Source: JBEHWX01 sp048498995
GTDB lineage: Bacteria; Bacteroidota; Ignavibacteria; OLB7
Assembly (NCBI GenBank): GCA_048498995.1
Contig: JBEHWX010000098.1
Span: 1 to 21,374, forward strand
DNA: 21,374 bases
Direction: 5' to 3'
The notes under the pieces are model-generated. The model did no database searches, had not been told where the DNA came from, and saw only the letters and a program-made list of their open reading frames with translations. Position numbers and translations under genes: made by a program. This document shows, in pieces, positions 14,379 to 21,374 of the stretch; position 1 is the first letter of the stretch; each line of letters opens with the position of its first letter.

Positions 14379-15521
14379 TCAACCCACCAGAATCCGCCAG
14401 CGGTAGAAGCCGAGGAAGTACGGGTTGCTCGGCACCGGGTGCCAGCGCGGGTTCGGGTGCGCGGCCAGATCCTGGAGCGTCATCCGCTTCACGATGCCGG
14501 GCTTGCCGTTGTCCGGGCCGGTGTGGTAGATCGTTGCCCAGTCGCCGATGTAGATCATCGAGTGGTAGGGCCACTCCGCGTCGGTGTCGTTCAGGTAGAA
14601 GAGCACATCCCCCGGAATCGCATCAGCGGGGGAGCGGGAAACATAGACGAGGGAATTGTCCTTCAGACGCGCCGCCTCGCCGAACGCCGCGAAGCGGGAG
14701 AGCGGACCCCGCCGCCGCTTCGGCACCGACGGCATGTTTCCGGCAATGGCGCCACCCGCATCCGTCGCCGTAACGGCGTGCGCCGGCTCCTCGCCGACGT
14801 TGAACACGTTCGTTCCCACCAGCGGCACCGTCGGATAATTGTACTTCGCCACGTCCCGAATACCCACCGTCGCCAGCCAGCGCCGGCCGCGCAGCCACGC
14901 GTTGTCGTGCCGCTTCAATGCCTCGCGGTAACAGTAACGGAGCAGCCCCGCGCAATCCCGATCATGCCAGCGATCATCCATCTGCGTCATCTGGCTTTTC
15001 GCGATCGCCACGAACCACTGTCTGAACGCCATCCGATCCCCAATCGAGCTCAGGTCCATCGCGTCGGGGTAGCCGTTGCGGTTCCGGTCGGCGAGCGACG
15101 CGGTCAGCTCCAGCCGCGCCTCGATCGGCCCGGGGGCTCCCCAGATCCGCACCCGCGCAAGCACGCTCCCGGTCTGGAAGCGCGCGATCAGCCGGTAGTG
15201 GAGGGAGTCGAGCATCAGCACCCGCACCAGATCCGCCCCCTCGACGATCTCGACTTTCGGCGGCATCGGCAGCACGCGCGTGTTCAACTGATTGCCGAAG
15301 CGGGAGATGAGGCGGATCTCCATCAGCGCGGAGGAAACGCCGTCGGCCGGGATCGAGGTCGGCGTGATCACCACGTCGTAATCCTTGATGTGCCGGTCGA
15401 GACGGTTGTAGCCCCAGAGGACGGCAATCACGGCGAGCAGCCCGCCGAGCCCCCAGAGGAGCCCGCGGCGCAGCCCCCGCCCGAGCGAGGAGCGTCCGTC
15501 CGATGTCGTGCGTGCGGTCAT
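14379..15521 (-). CDS. DUF1175 (YfaT-like) NlpC/P60-type amidase-like protein
   Basis: The 380-residue protein has one N-terminal membrane helix (about 20-38), placing the rest outside the cytoplasm. A beta domain follows (ITPTSIPADGVSSALMEIRL, about 52-71), resembling bacterial Ig-like Big_1 domains. Then comes a Ca-binding-like loop DRNRNGYPDAMD (145-156). The C-terminal DUF1175 domain (about 165-380) contains RWHDRDCAGLLRYCYREAL, with candidate nucleophile Cys190, GDVLFYL, and His320 (PYHSMIYIGD) and His333 (YHTG), the arrangement expected of NlpC/P60-like amidases. E. coli YfaT is shorter and lacks the Ig-like part. I start at ATG 15521 rather than the TTG at 15542. It lies 76 bp behind a YfaA-like gene, keeping the E. 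coli yfaA-yfaT order. Confidence 0.85.
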   Translation of the reverse strand: MTARTTSDGRSSLGRGLRRGLLWGLGGLLAVIAVLWGYNRLDRHIKDYDVVITPTSIPADGVSSALMEIRLISRFGNQLNTRVLPMPPKVEIVEGADLVRVLMLDSLHYRLIARFQTGSVLARVRIWGAPGPIEARLELTASLADRNRNGYPDAMDLSSIGDRMAFRQWFVAIAKSQMTQMDDRWHDRDCAGLLRYCYREALKRHDNAWLRGRRWLATVGIRDVAKYNYPTVPLVGTNVFNVGEEPAHAVTATDAGGAIAGNMPSVPKRRRGPLSRFAAFGEAARLKDNSLVYVSRSPADAIPGDVLFYLNDTDAEWPYHSMIYIGDWATIYHTGPDNGKPGIVKRMTLQDLAAHPNPRWHPVPSNPYFLGFYRWRILVG

Positions 15522-15597
15522 GGTCCGGAATGTTGAATGCAATGTCGCGTTGCTCGCGGGAGCCCGATCGTTCCGCGATGATATTCCCAGGAAATTT

Positions 15598-17646
15598 TCA
15601 GCGCCCGTTCGCCGGCGCCTGTGCCTTTGCCACCAGCGCGGCGCGTCCGCCGCGCACGCCGTGGTCGGCCGTGAAGTGCCATTCCAGACGATCGTAGAGT
15701 CCGAGCGCGCGCGTCAGCGGATCGATCCGCTCGGCGATCTCGTCCGGCGTGTAGCTGCCGCTTCTGCGAAGCAACGGCTTCAGGTAGTCGGCGAAATTGC
15801 CGGCCAGGGAATCCACCTTGATGGCGCCGCTGAGATATTCGCGCGGCGCGCCGTCGGCCACGTCGTTGCCGGAGACGGCCCGCAGCATTTCCGGCGTCGA
15901 TGCCACGACCAACCGGCTCCGCACGATGCCGAAGCTCGGCTGGAGCTTGCGCGCCAGGAGCGTCGAGTCGGTCGTGTTCGTGTCGCGCGCGATCCAGAGC
16001 GCGGCGCCGGCCGGGGCAAGCGTGTCCCGGGTGTACACGAGCGTCGTGATGCCGGCGAAGAGGCGGCGCATCGTCGTGTCGAAGCCGGGGGGAGGCGTGC
16101 CGGCCAGCGGCACCTCGAGCAGCATGTCGAATCCGGTGTGCGAATAGCCGTACGACTCGCGCAGGTAGTGGATCCCGCCGTAGCCGACGCGCATGGTCGA
16201 GGAGAGATAGGGCATCACCTGCTTGGCGATATCGACCTTCGCGAGCCGCGCCAGCGAATCGACCGGGTTCTTGCCGAGCGAACGGACGTCGACGATGTAA
16301 CGCCAGAGGCGGAGCGGGTCCTGATTCCGGAGCGTGGTCCAGGCAACGATGCGCGACGTCGGGTCGCTGAGCGAGGTGGTCGTTGGGGGAGCGTAGGCGC
16401 CGTCGCGGCCGAGCGCGGCGGCGAGGATCGCGAGGCGCCGCGCGGCCGGGCTCTCCGATCCGGTCGGCTCCATCACCTCGGTCGGGTTGAGCCAGCCGAA
16501 CAGGATCTGCCGCTCGCCGTTCGGGTTGACGGCCGCGAACTCCTTCCGGAAAATCGGGTCGATGCCGAGCGAGTGGGCACGATCGGCAGACCATGTATGG
16601 AGCGCGCGGCTCAGGAGCGCCGTGTCGGTGGCGACCACGAAATAATCCCCCGGCGTGGCGTAGGCGAGCATCCGGCCGGTGCTTCCGCGCACCCCGGCGG
16701 CCTTGATGCCATCGACCGTCCACCGCTGGATCTTGAAGTCCTTGCCGAGTGTCTCGAAAATCGAGACGAGCCCCTCGGCCACCGCCACATTCTTGTCGCG
16801 GAAGGAGACGATCAGATACTCATCGCCATAGCGTCCCATCAGAAACTCGTCGCGGAAGAGCTCCTCGGGGGAGAAATAGCTCCCGAGAAATCCCATCGCG
16901 TCGGTCAGGCGCGCGCGAAGTCCGGCGATGGTTCTGAGCAGCGGCAGGCTCCAGGCGTCGTCGATCACCGGCGTCGATTCCAGGCTGGTCACGAAGCGCG
17001 ATTCCCGGAACCGGCCGAGCACGTCATCGACGTTCGGCACCGACAGGAACCATGCGGGACGCTCCGGAAAGAAGAGGGTGTTCTCGCGCGCGGTGGTTAA
17101 GCCGTAGTTCGCCTCGCTCCGCGTCCGCTCGCGAAACTCCATCTGGATATCCTGTCCCGCCTCGTTGAGCGCGACGGTCGAGGTGCGATAGCCGCCGAGC
17201 GGGGTGAAGGCCGCCGGGTCAGCCTCCAGCTTCCGGTAGAGGGAGTCGAGCCAGAGCGCGCTTCCCTGAGGGTCGATCGCCATGGCCGATCCGACGCCGG
17301 TCTCGAAAAGCTCCGGCGGAAGCGTCGTGAGCGTCTTGCGCAGGAGCGTCAAGGCCGAGCGCTTGTCGGCGATCGCGCGCAGGCGGTAGAGCGCCACCTC
17401 GCGCACCGGGTCCCCTTCGCGGGAGAGGATGATATCCGACAGCACCTTTCGTTGCCCATCGGCGGGGAGCGCGGCGAACGGGCGTTTGACGCGGCGCTGC
17501 ACGGAGGCCTCGAAGAGGGAGTCGTAGCTCGGCGCCGCGACGATCGGGCTCACATGGTCGGCGTCGTAATCCCACGCGACGTAGCCGGCAAAGAGTCCGG
17601 TGCCTCCGACGATGAGGGCCAGCAGGATCAGGAGTGCTCTGCGCAT
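15598..17646 (-). CDS. Membrane-anchored YfaA/DUF2138-like protein
   Basis: The 682-residue protein begins MRRALLILLALIVGGTG, a single uncleaved anchor or signal (about 3-24), followed by a long periplasmic region. Recurrent elements such as RPAWFLSVPNVDDVLGRF, DEFLMGRYGDEYLIVSF, DYFVVATDTALLSRAL and RSRLVVASTPEMLRAVSG suggest two related alpha/beta halves. They follow the strand-'V-A-S-T/D'-helix pattern seen in DUF2138/DUF3352-type proteins. The assignment to the YfaA group rests on this pattern plus the DUF1175 gene directly downstream in the same order as E. coli yfaA-yfaT; it is not proven. In E. coli the operon also encodes an alpha-2-macroglobulin-like protein. Two nested palindromes lie just upstream of the start. 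Confidence 0.6.
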   Translation of the reverse strand: MRRALLILLALIVGGTGLFAGYVAWDYDADHVSPIVAAPSYDSLFEASVQRRVKRPFAALPADGQRKVLSDIILSREGDPVREVALYRLRAIADKRSALTLLRKTLTTLPPELFETGVGSAMAIDPQGSALWLDSLYRKLEADPAAFTPLGGYRTSTVALNEAGQDIQMEFRERTRSEANYGLTTARENTLFFPERPAWFLSVPNVDDVLGRFRESRFVTSLESTPVIDDAWSLPLLRTIAGLRARLTDAMGFLGSYFSPEELFRDEFLMGRYGDEYLIVSFRDKNVAVAEGLVSIFETLGKDFKIQRWTVDGIKAAGVRGSTGRMLAYATPGDYFVVATDTALLSRALHTWSADRAHSLGIDPIFRKEFAAVNPNGERQILFGWLNPTEVMEPTGSESPAARRLAILAAALGRDGAYAPPTTTSLSDPTSRIVAWTTLRNQDPLRLWRYIVDVRSLGKNPVDSLARLAKVDIAKQVMPYLSSTMRVGYGGIHYLRESYGYSHTGFDMLLEVPLAGTPPPGFDTTMRRLFAGITTLVYTRDTLAPAGAALWIARDTNTTDSTLLARKLQPSFGIVRSRLVVASTPEMLRAVSGNDVADGAPREYLSGAIKVDSLAGNFADYLKPLLRRSGSYTPDEIAERIDPLTRALGLYDRLEWHFTADHGVRGGRAALVAKAQAPANGR

Positions 17647-17671
17647 GATGTTGACTCGAACACCGGTTGAT

Positions 17672-17693
17672 GGGAATTCCCGGCCGGCCGGGA
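17672..17693. promoter_or_regulatory. Overlapping palindromes upstream of the YfaA-like gene
   Basis: GGGAATTCCC (17672-17681, perfect 10 bp) overlaps TCCCGGCCGGCCGGGA (17678-17693, perfect 16 bp). They lie 26 to 47 bases before the ATG at 17646. The position fits an operator or leader hairpin. A separate stem, CCGCGC / GCGCGG with loop GTG (17734-17748), lies farther upstream, past the GH57 stop, and may act as a weak transcription end. Confidence 0.45.
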
Positions 17694-17779
17694 CGGCTCC
17701 CGGAGCAGGCGGGAAAGGGGAGACCTCGCGGCGCCGCGCGTGGCGCGGAACCGTTCATGGGGGGAATATCGGGACGAGC

Positions 17780-19936
17780 TCACGAGCCGTGCGAGGCCGC
17801 GATCCGAATCGGGCAGAGAAGCTCTCCCTGTTTCGGAACGCGCTCGGTCGGATGCCCGTGCTCGAAGATCTCGCAGACCACGCCGAGCGCCTCGAGCGTC
17901 TCGCCATCCTCGAGGAAATGGCCGACGGGAAATGCCGCCTCCACCACCTCGCCGACCGCGGCGCTGATGCCGGCCATCGTCACCTGTCCGGACCGGTTCA
18001 TCGCCGCCTCGATCGCCACCGATCCCGGGGCGAAGTGGATCCGGAGCGTCTTGGTGCCGCGGATCGTCACGTGCAGCGAGCTCCCCTGCGCCAGCGGCGC
18101 GCGGAGGTCGAGCCGGATGTAGAGATTGGCGCTATCGGAGCCGAACCAGAACCGGCGCTCGAATGCCTCGGCCCGATGCATGGCGCCGCCGACGTAATCG
18201 ATCACGAAGCTTCCGGCCCCTTCCCATTCACCGGCCGAGGAGAGGCGCCCGTCGATCGACGGGGTAACGCCGCGCGCCGGGGGAACGATCTTCGGCACGC
18301 GTCCGGCGTGGCGTATCGGCTCGTCCAGCATGGCCGGATATTCGCGGCCGATCAGCGTGTAGACACGCTTCAGATGCGAGCGAAACAGCTCATCGAAATC
18401 ATCCTGGTTGGCCGAGGAGTTCTCATCGCCATACCACCAGAACCAGTCCGATCCCTCGGCGATATAGATCTCCTCCATCGCCTCGGCGAACCTCGCGGCC
18501 TCCAGTCCGTTGCGCGCCTCCATCAGCGCCTCGCGCGCCTCGGCCAGCGCGTCCCACGCGGCGTTGTCCTCGGCGTGGCCGATCCAGATCTTGAAGTTCG
18601 CGCCGATCCAGCTCCCTGAATAGATGCGCCCGAGCGTCCTGTCCGGATGCGCGTGCCGCGTGGCGAGCGCGTCGCCGATCGTGGTCGTGACGATCTCGGT
18701 CGATTCGGAGAGGAGCTTGTAGAGCGCTTCGAGAAAGGGACGCCCGTTCCGCTCGTAATATTCCCAGCAGTTCTCGCCGTCGAGGATCACCGGCACCAGC
18801 GCCTCGTCCAGCGCGTCCGGTCCGTGCTCCTGGATAATCCGGGTGCGGATCTCGATCAGGCGATTGTAGAAATCGAGCGCGGCCGCCTCCGGATCCCACG
18901 AGCTGTAGACGAACCCGATCGCGTCGGAGAGCTCGTGATCGCGGAAGACCATCCACAGCTCCCCGGTGCGGGTCTTGAAGCGATAGGGAAAGTACTTGGC
19001 CAGATCGTTCCAGCGCTCGCCGAGCGTCCGGCGAAGCACCCCTTCATCCGACGCGGTCCATTCGAGCCCGGCCTTCCGGATCATCGCCAGCGCGGCGTCG
19101 GAGACGCTCCCCTCGCTCGGCCACATCCCGACCGGCGCGCGGCCGAAATATTCCTTGAACAGGGCGATGGCCCGCTCCACGTGCACCGCCGCGTCCTCCG
19201 GATAGGAGATGTGATGCTCGGGCAGATCGCTGTTCGGCAGCGCCTCGAGCGCCGCGAAGCTGTCGCACACCAGCGGCAGGATCGGATGGTAGAAGGGGGT
19301 CACCGAAAGCTCGATCTGTCCCTGCTCCATCAGTCGTCGATAGGTTGGGATCACGTCGGCGACGATCTCGAGCGAGGCATCGATCAGCAGGTGCTTCTCC
19401 TCCTCGGTGAAGTCGCCTCCCTTGGCCAGCAGCGGGGCTATCCGCTCGTCATCGCGCGAGTACTCGCCGATCCAGGTGAGCAGATACCACACCTGAAGAT
19501 CGAGCCAGTCCTGCGTGGTGAACGCCGCGGCGCGCGCGGCCGGATCGGGCGTGCCCTGACCGGTGTTCCCCGCCTTGGCGAAGAGCGCCGCGTACCGGGG
19601 ATAGCGGAGCACCATCCGCTCCACGTTGCAGAGAAAGAAGCTGGCCAGTATCGCGCGCCGCTCCTCAGGCGTGAGCTCCGCGGCGGGACGTCGCGTCAGC
19701 TCGAGGATCCGGTCGACCGCGCCGTGCTCGGCGTAGTCGACGAGCTGGATCAGGAGGGAGGGGACAACGTTGATCGTCTGGCGGAGCTTCGGGAATCCGG
19801 CGAGCGCGCTGGCGATGTCGCGATAATCCTTCGTCGCGTGAAGCCGTGTCCAGGGGAGCAGATAGCTCTCGCCCTGTTTGTAGTATGGCTGATGCTGATG
19901 CCAGAGAATGGCGACCTGAAGCGGATGGGAGGGCAT
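17780..19936 (-). CDS. Glycoside hydrolase family 57 protein with C-terminal beta domain
   Basis: GH57 enzymes cleave or transfer alpha-glucans (alpha-amylase, 4-alpha-glucanotransferase, branching enzyme, amylopullulanase). All five conserved regions are present: HQHQPYY (13-19), SVTPFYHPILPL (211-222), GMWPSEGS (270-277, putative nucleophile Glu275), VILDGENCWEYY (383-394, putative acid Asp386) and SDWFWWYGDENSS (496-508). Residues about 555-712 form an extra beta-rich domain (PSIDGRLSSAGEW, FWFGSDSANLYIRLDL) of the DOMON/CBM9-like type often fused to these enzymes. No signal peptide is seen, so it is probably cytoplasmic and acts on stored glycogen-like glucan. Start is ATG 19936. A TAACTTTG promoter box lies 92 bases upstream. 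The activity cannot be chosen from the sequence alone. Confidence 0.93.
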   Translation of the reverse strand: MPSHPLQVAILWHQHQPYYKQGESYLLPWTRLHATKDYRDIASALAGFPKLRQTINVVPSLLIQLVDYAEHGAVDRILELTRRPAAELTPEERRAILASFFLCNVERMVLRYPRYAALFAKAGNTGQGTPDPAARAAAFTTQDWLDLQVWYLLTWIGEYSRDDERIAPLLAKGGDFTEEEKHLLIDASLEIVADVIPTYRRLMEQGQIELSVTPFYHPILPLVCDSFAALEALPNSDLPEHHISYPEDAAVHVERAIALFKEYFGRAPVGMWPSEGSVSDAALAMIRKAGLEWTASDEGVLRRTLGERWNDLAKYFPYRFKTRTGELWMVFRDHELSDAIGFVYSSWDPEAAALDFYNRLIEIRTRIIQEHGPDALDEALVPVILDGENCWEYYERNGRPFLEALYKLLSESTEIVTTTIGDALATRHAHPDRTLGRIYSGSWIGANFKIWIGHAEDNAAWDALAEAREALMEARNGLEAARFAEAMEEIYIAEGSDWFWWYGDENSSANQDDFDELFRSHLKRVYTLIGREYPAMLDEPIRHAGRVPKIVPPARGVTPSIDGRLSSAGEWEGAGSFVIDYVGGAMHRAEAFERRFWFGSDSANLYIRLDLRAPLAQGSSLHVTIRGTKTLRIHFAPGSVAIEAAMNRSGQVTMAGISAAVGEVVEAAFPVGHFLEDGETLEALGVVCEIFEHGHPTERVPKQGELLCPIRIAASHGS

Positions 19937-20027
19937 CGGTGCGTTGTCGACGAAGTGATGCGCGATCGGGCTGCGATGTGTATCCGTCCGATGTCGCGTC
20001 GCGCGGCGCGGCCCGGGATGTCGGTGC

Positions 20028-20058
20028 CAAAGTTAGCGGCTCTACCCGGTCAGCGAAA
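20028..20058 (-). promoter_or_regulatory. Bacteroidota-type promoter of the GH57 gene
   Basis: On the reverse strand, TAACTTTG (20035 to 20028) matches the -7 consensus TAnnTTTG exactly. A TTTC sits 19 bases further upstream, near the spacing expected for the -33 TTTG element. The predicted transcript would have a leader of roughly 85 bases. This is the best promoter match in the window. Confidence 0.45.
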
Positions 20059-20080
20059 GAGGGCCGGCCCTCGAAAGAAG

Positions 20081-20113
20081 CTCTTCGATGAAGAGAACTC
20101 TCCGATGAAGAGA
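20081..20113. repeat. Two tandem 17-bp palindromic units
   Basis: CTCTTCGATGAAGAGA (20081-20096) and CTCTCCGATGAAGAGA (20098-20113) repeat with a 17-base period. The first contains a perfect CTCTTC-GAT-GAAGAG hairpin; the second carries a T-to-C change that weakens the stem. They lie directly upstream of the GH57 promoter, where tandem operator sites would be expected. Confidence 0.55.
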
Positions 20114-20238
20114 GATGGGGAGATTCGGTCCACCCGCGTGGAGCAAGATCGTTATCGTTCGCGGAGAGCTCCGGGAGGAGCGGGGGAGATGCTCCGCGGA
20201 GCCCGCTTCCGGCGTCGGCCCCGACCGCCACATTTGAT

Positions 20239-20290
20239 CGATCGTCTCGAACTTCCCACAGCACCATCCTCAACACATGTGAGACGATCG
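20239..20290. repeat. 10-bp inverted repeat CGATCGTCTC / GAGACGATCG
   Basis: CGATCGTCTC (20239-20248) is the exact reverse complement of GAGACGATCG (20281-20290), with 32 bases between. The sites face each other about 200 bases upstream of the GH57 promoter box and could be paired regulator sites or the stem of a large hairpin. Confidence 0.5.
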
Positions 20291-20310
20291 TCAACGGCGG
20301 CCGGGGACCG

Positions 20311-20349
20311 TCCACCGGAACACTTTCCACCGGAACACTTTCCACCGGA
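20311..20349 (+). repeat. 15-bp tandem repeat TCCACCGGAACACTT
   Basis: TCCACCGGAACACTT occurs twice without change (20311-20325, 20326-20340), followed by a partial third copy TCCACCGGA (20341-20349). The identical copies imply a recent slippage event. The 15-base period is also compatible with an array of binding sites. Confidence 0.8.
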
Positions 20350-20427
20350 GCCGGCTGTCGAAGCCATCATCGGCGCGGGTGCCGACGGCCTTCATGCTTC
20401 CGCTCCGGAGGGGCTTCGCCAGCCGCG

Positions 20428-20865
20428 TCAGTTGTTCGGGTCCTGCTCCAGGATGCGGTCGGTGGTCTCGCCGACCTGATCGGCGGGAACCTCGTCGGCC
20501 AGATCCTTCAGGGCGATGATCCCGACCAGGCGGCCGTTCTCGACCACCGGCACGCGACGGACGCCGGCATCGGCCATCACCTCGCGAACATGCGTGATCG
20601 AATCGTCGGTCGAGACCACCTGTACGTCGGTGGACATCACCTCGACCACCGGAGTCTCCGGGCCGCGGCCACCATCGCGACAGGCGCGCAGGGCGATGTC
20701 ACGGTCGGTGATGATCCCGACCAGCGATCCGGCATCCTCCGGATCGACCACCGGGACCGCGCCGCAATTCTCGCTGGCCATGATCTGAACCGCGTCGGCG
20801 ACCGGCTCGGTCGGGGTCACCGTCTGCGGGGCGTGGGTCATGATATCTCGTGCTTTCGCGTTCAT
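20428..20865 (-). CDS. CBS-domain-pair protein
   Basis: This 145-residue cytoplasmic protein consists of two CBS domains, a Bateman module that binds adenosine nucleotides and reports energy or redox state. The first runs from KARDIMTHAPQTVTPTEPV through GAVPVVDPEDAGSLVGIITDRDIALRA (about 4-62). The second runs from VEVMSTDVQVVSTDDSI to GVRRVPVVENGRLVGIIALKDLA (about 75-126). The G-x-x-P-V-V and V-G-I-I-T-D-R-D signatures are intact. ATG 20865 is preceded on the reverse strand by GGAGGAGAGG, the strongest Shine-Dalgarno in the window. That excludes the longer open frame starting in the truA promoter region. Stand-alone CBS pairs of this kind are common and their partners are usually unknown. 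It is divergent from truA. Confidence 0.93.
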   Translation of the reverse strand: MNAKARDIMTHAPQTVTPTEPVADAVQIMASENCGAVPVVDPEDAGSLVGIITDRDIALRACRDGGRGPETPVVEVMSTDVQVVSTDDSITHVREVMADAGVRRVPVVENGRLVGIIALKDLADEVPADQVGETTDRILEQDPNN

Positions 20866-21039
20866 CGTTTCCTCTCCTCCTCGGATGTCGACGTGGGGAT
20901 GCGACACGGCGTTCCTCGCCGTCGTCCCGGCCCCCGGCGTCGGACTTCTCCAAATCGGTGCCAACTTCCCCCCTCGAGCCGCCGTTCGGCCGTCGATGCC
21001 GATCCCGACCGGCCGGCCGGCGGGGGAGTCGGGGTTTCG

Positions 21040-21047
21040 TATCTTGT
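21040..21047 (+). promoter_or_regulatory. Putative -7 box TATCTTGT before truA
   Basis: TATCTTGT, preceded by TTTCG, lies 17 bases before the truA ATG and resembles both the TATCTTCC boxes upstream of the macro-domain gene and recG and the TAnnTTTG consensus. No convincing -33 element is seen. The rest of the 199-bp divergent gap (20866-21064) shows no gene. Confidence 0.3.
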
Positions 21048-21064
21048 CCACCTTCGAGATACAC

Positions 21065-21374
21065 ATGCCCCGATACAAGCTTCACATCGAATACAACGGC
21101 ACCCGCTATTCCGGCTGGCAGGTGCAGCAGAACGCCAAGAGCGTCCAGGGAACGATCATCCGCGTGGCGCGCGAGCAGTTCGGCCGCGTCGGCGAAATGG
21201 TCGGCTCCGGCCGCACCGATGCCGGCGTGCACGCGCTCGGCCAGGTGGCGCACATCGATCTTCCCGACGGCGGGCCGACCGACCGGATCCGTTACGGATT
21301 GAACGACAACCTTCCGTATGATATCAACGTGCTGGAGGTGACCAGCGCCCCGGCGCGCTTCCACGCGCGCCACG
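21065..21374 (+). CDS. truA: tRNA pseudouridine(38-40) synthase TruA, 3' end missing
   Basis: TruA converts uridines 38, 39 and 40 of the tRNA anticodon arm to pseudouridine. The 103 codons present show the family N terminus KLHIEYNGTRYSGWQVQ (5-21), SVQGTIIRVARE, and the catalytic motif GSGRTDAGVHALGQV, with the nucleophile Asp at residue 52. They continue through GLNDNLPYDINVLEV to RFHARH at the window edge. About 60 percent of a typical TruA is missing only because the window ends. No strong Shine-Dalgarno is visible; a TATCTTGT box lies just upstream. It is divergent from the CBS-domain gene. Confidence 0.96.
   Translation, partial: MPRYKLHIEYNGTRYSGWQVQQNAKSVQGTIIRVAREQFGRVGEMVGSGRTDAGVHALGQVAHIDLPDGGPTDRIRYGLNDNLPYDINVLEVTSAPARFHARH

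Larger units (their letters stand above)
19937..20427. other. Gene-free 491-bp region with stacked short repeats
   Basis: No gene is supported between the GH57 start and the CBS-gene stop; frames crossing it are Ser/Arg/Pro-rich shadows. From left to right it holds the GH57 leader and promoter (20028-20058), two tandem hairpin units (20081-20113), a 10-bp inverted repeat (20239-20290) and a 15-bp tandem repeat (20311-20349). Confidence 0.6.

Noticed and set aside
15508..17100. 530-codon forward open frame opposite the YfaA-like gene
   Set aside because: It is antisense to a gene with a coherent signal anchor and protein-like sequence; the composition is that of a shadow frame.
19665..20345. 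Reverse frame across the GH57 upstream region
   Set aside because: It overlaps the GH57 coding region in another frame and is Ser/Arg/Pro-rich, partly encoded by the 15-bp tandem repeat.
18647..20479. 610-codon forward open frame opposite the GH57 gene
   Set aside because: It is antisense to a gene with all five GH57 motifs; its Arg/Gly/Ala-rich sequence is the usual shadow of GC-rich codon use.
20428..21078. CBS protein starting in the truA promoter region
   Set aside because: The 71 extra codons do not read as protein, and ATG 20865 has a strong GGAGGAGAGG Shine-Dalgarno.

Overview
The window is GC-rich bacterial chromosome carrying two visibly AT-richer pockets (about 832-1670 and 10640-11340). 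I see no rRNA, tRNA, CRISPR, transposase or integrase gene. Few starts have a good Shine-Dalgarno; the CBS-domain gene is the clear exception. Several starts instead lie just downstream of boxes resembling the Bacteroidota-type -7 element TAnnTTTG: TATCTTCC before the macro-domain gene and recG, TATCTTGT before truA, TAACTTTG before the GH57 gene. With the secreted Asp-box protein, the outer-membrane barrel and the many lipoproteins, this suggests a Gram-negative, high-GC member of the Bacteroidota/FCB group. That placement is an inference.

Layout. 229-6071 (+): macro-domain protein, an AT-rich pocket with an orphan reverse-strand ORF, recG, an outer-membrane barrel protein, a small membrane protein and a pirin-family bicupin. 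6072-6487 holds a strong hairpin terminator and an array of degenerate palindromic repeats, between two converging genes. 6488-9220 (-): GNAT acetyltransferase and secreted Asp-box repeat protein (overlapping by ATGA), then an extended SDR/epimerase. 9517-14337 (+) is the accessory part: eight short same-strand genes of unknown function. They include four lipoproteins, two of them diverged paralogs, two small membrane proteins, and two genes each needing a +1 shift at CCC-CGN to read through. 14379-20865 (-): a DUF1175 (YfaT-like) amidase-like protein, a YfaA/DUF2138-like membrane-anchored protein, a GH57 glycosidase and a CBS-domain protein. truA starts at 21065 (+) and runs off the end.

Functional links. 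recG and truA are housekeeping genes. The two genes at 15598-17646 and 14379-15521 keep the order of E. coli yfaA-yfaT, an operon that there also encodes an alpha-2-macroglobulin-like protein; no such protein is in this window. The least explained part is 9517-14337: membrane and lipoprotein genes with internal duplication, dispersed repeats and twin frameshift sites. It could be a cell-envelope module or a decaying, exchangeable island.
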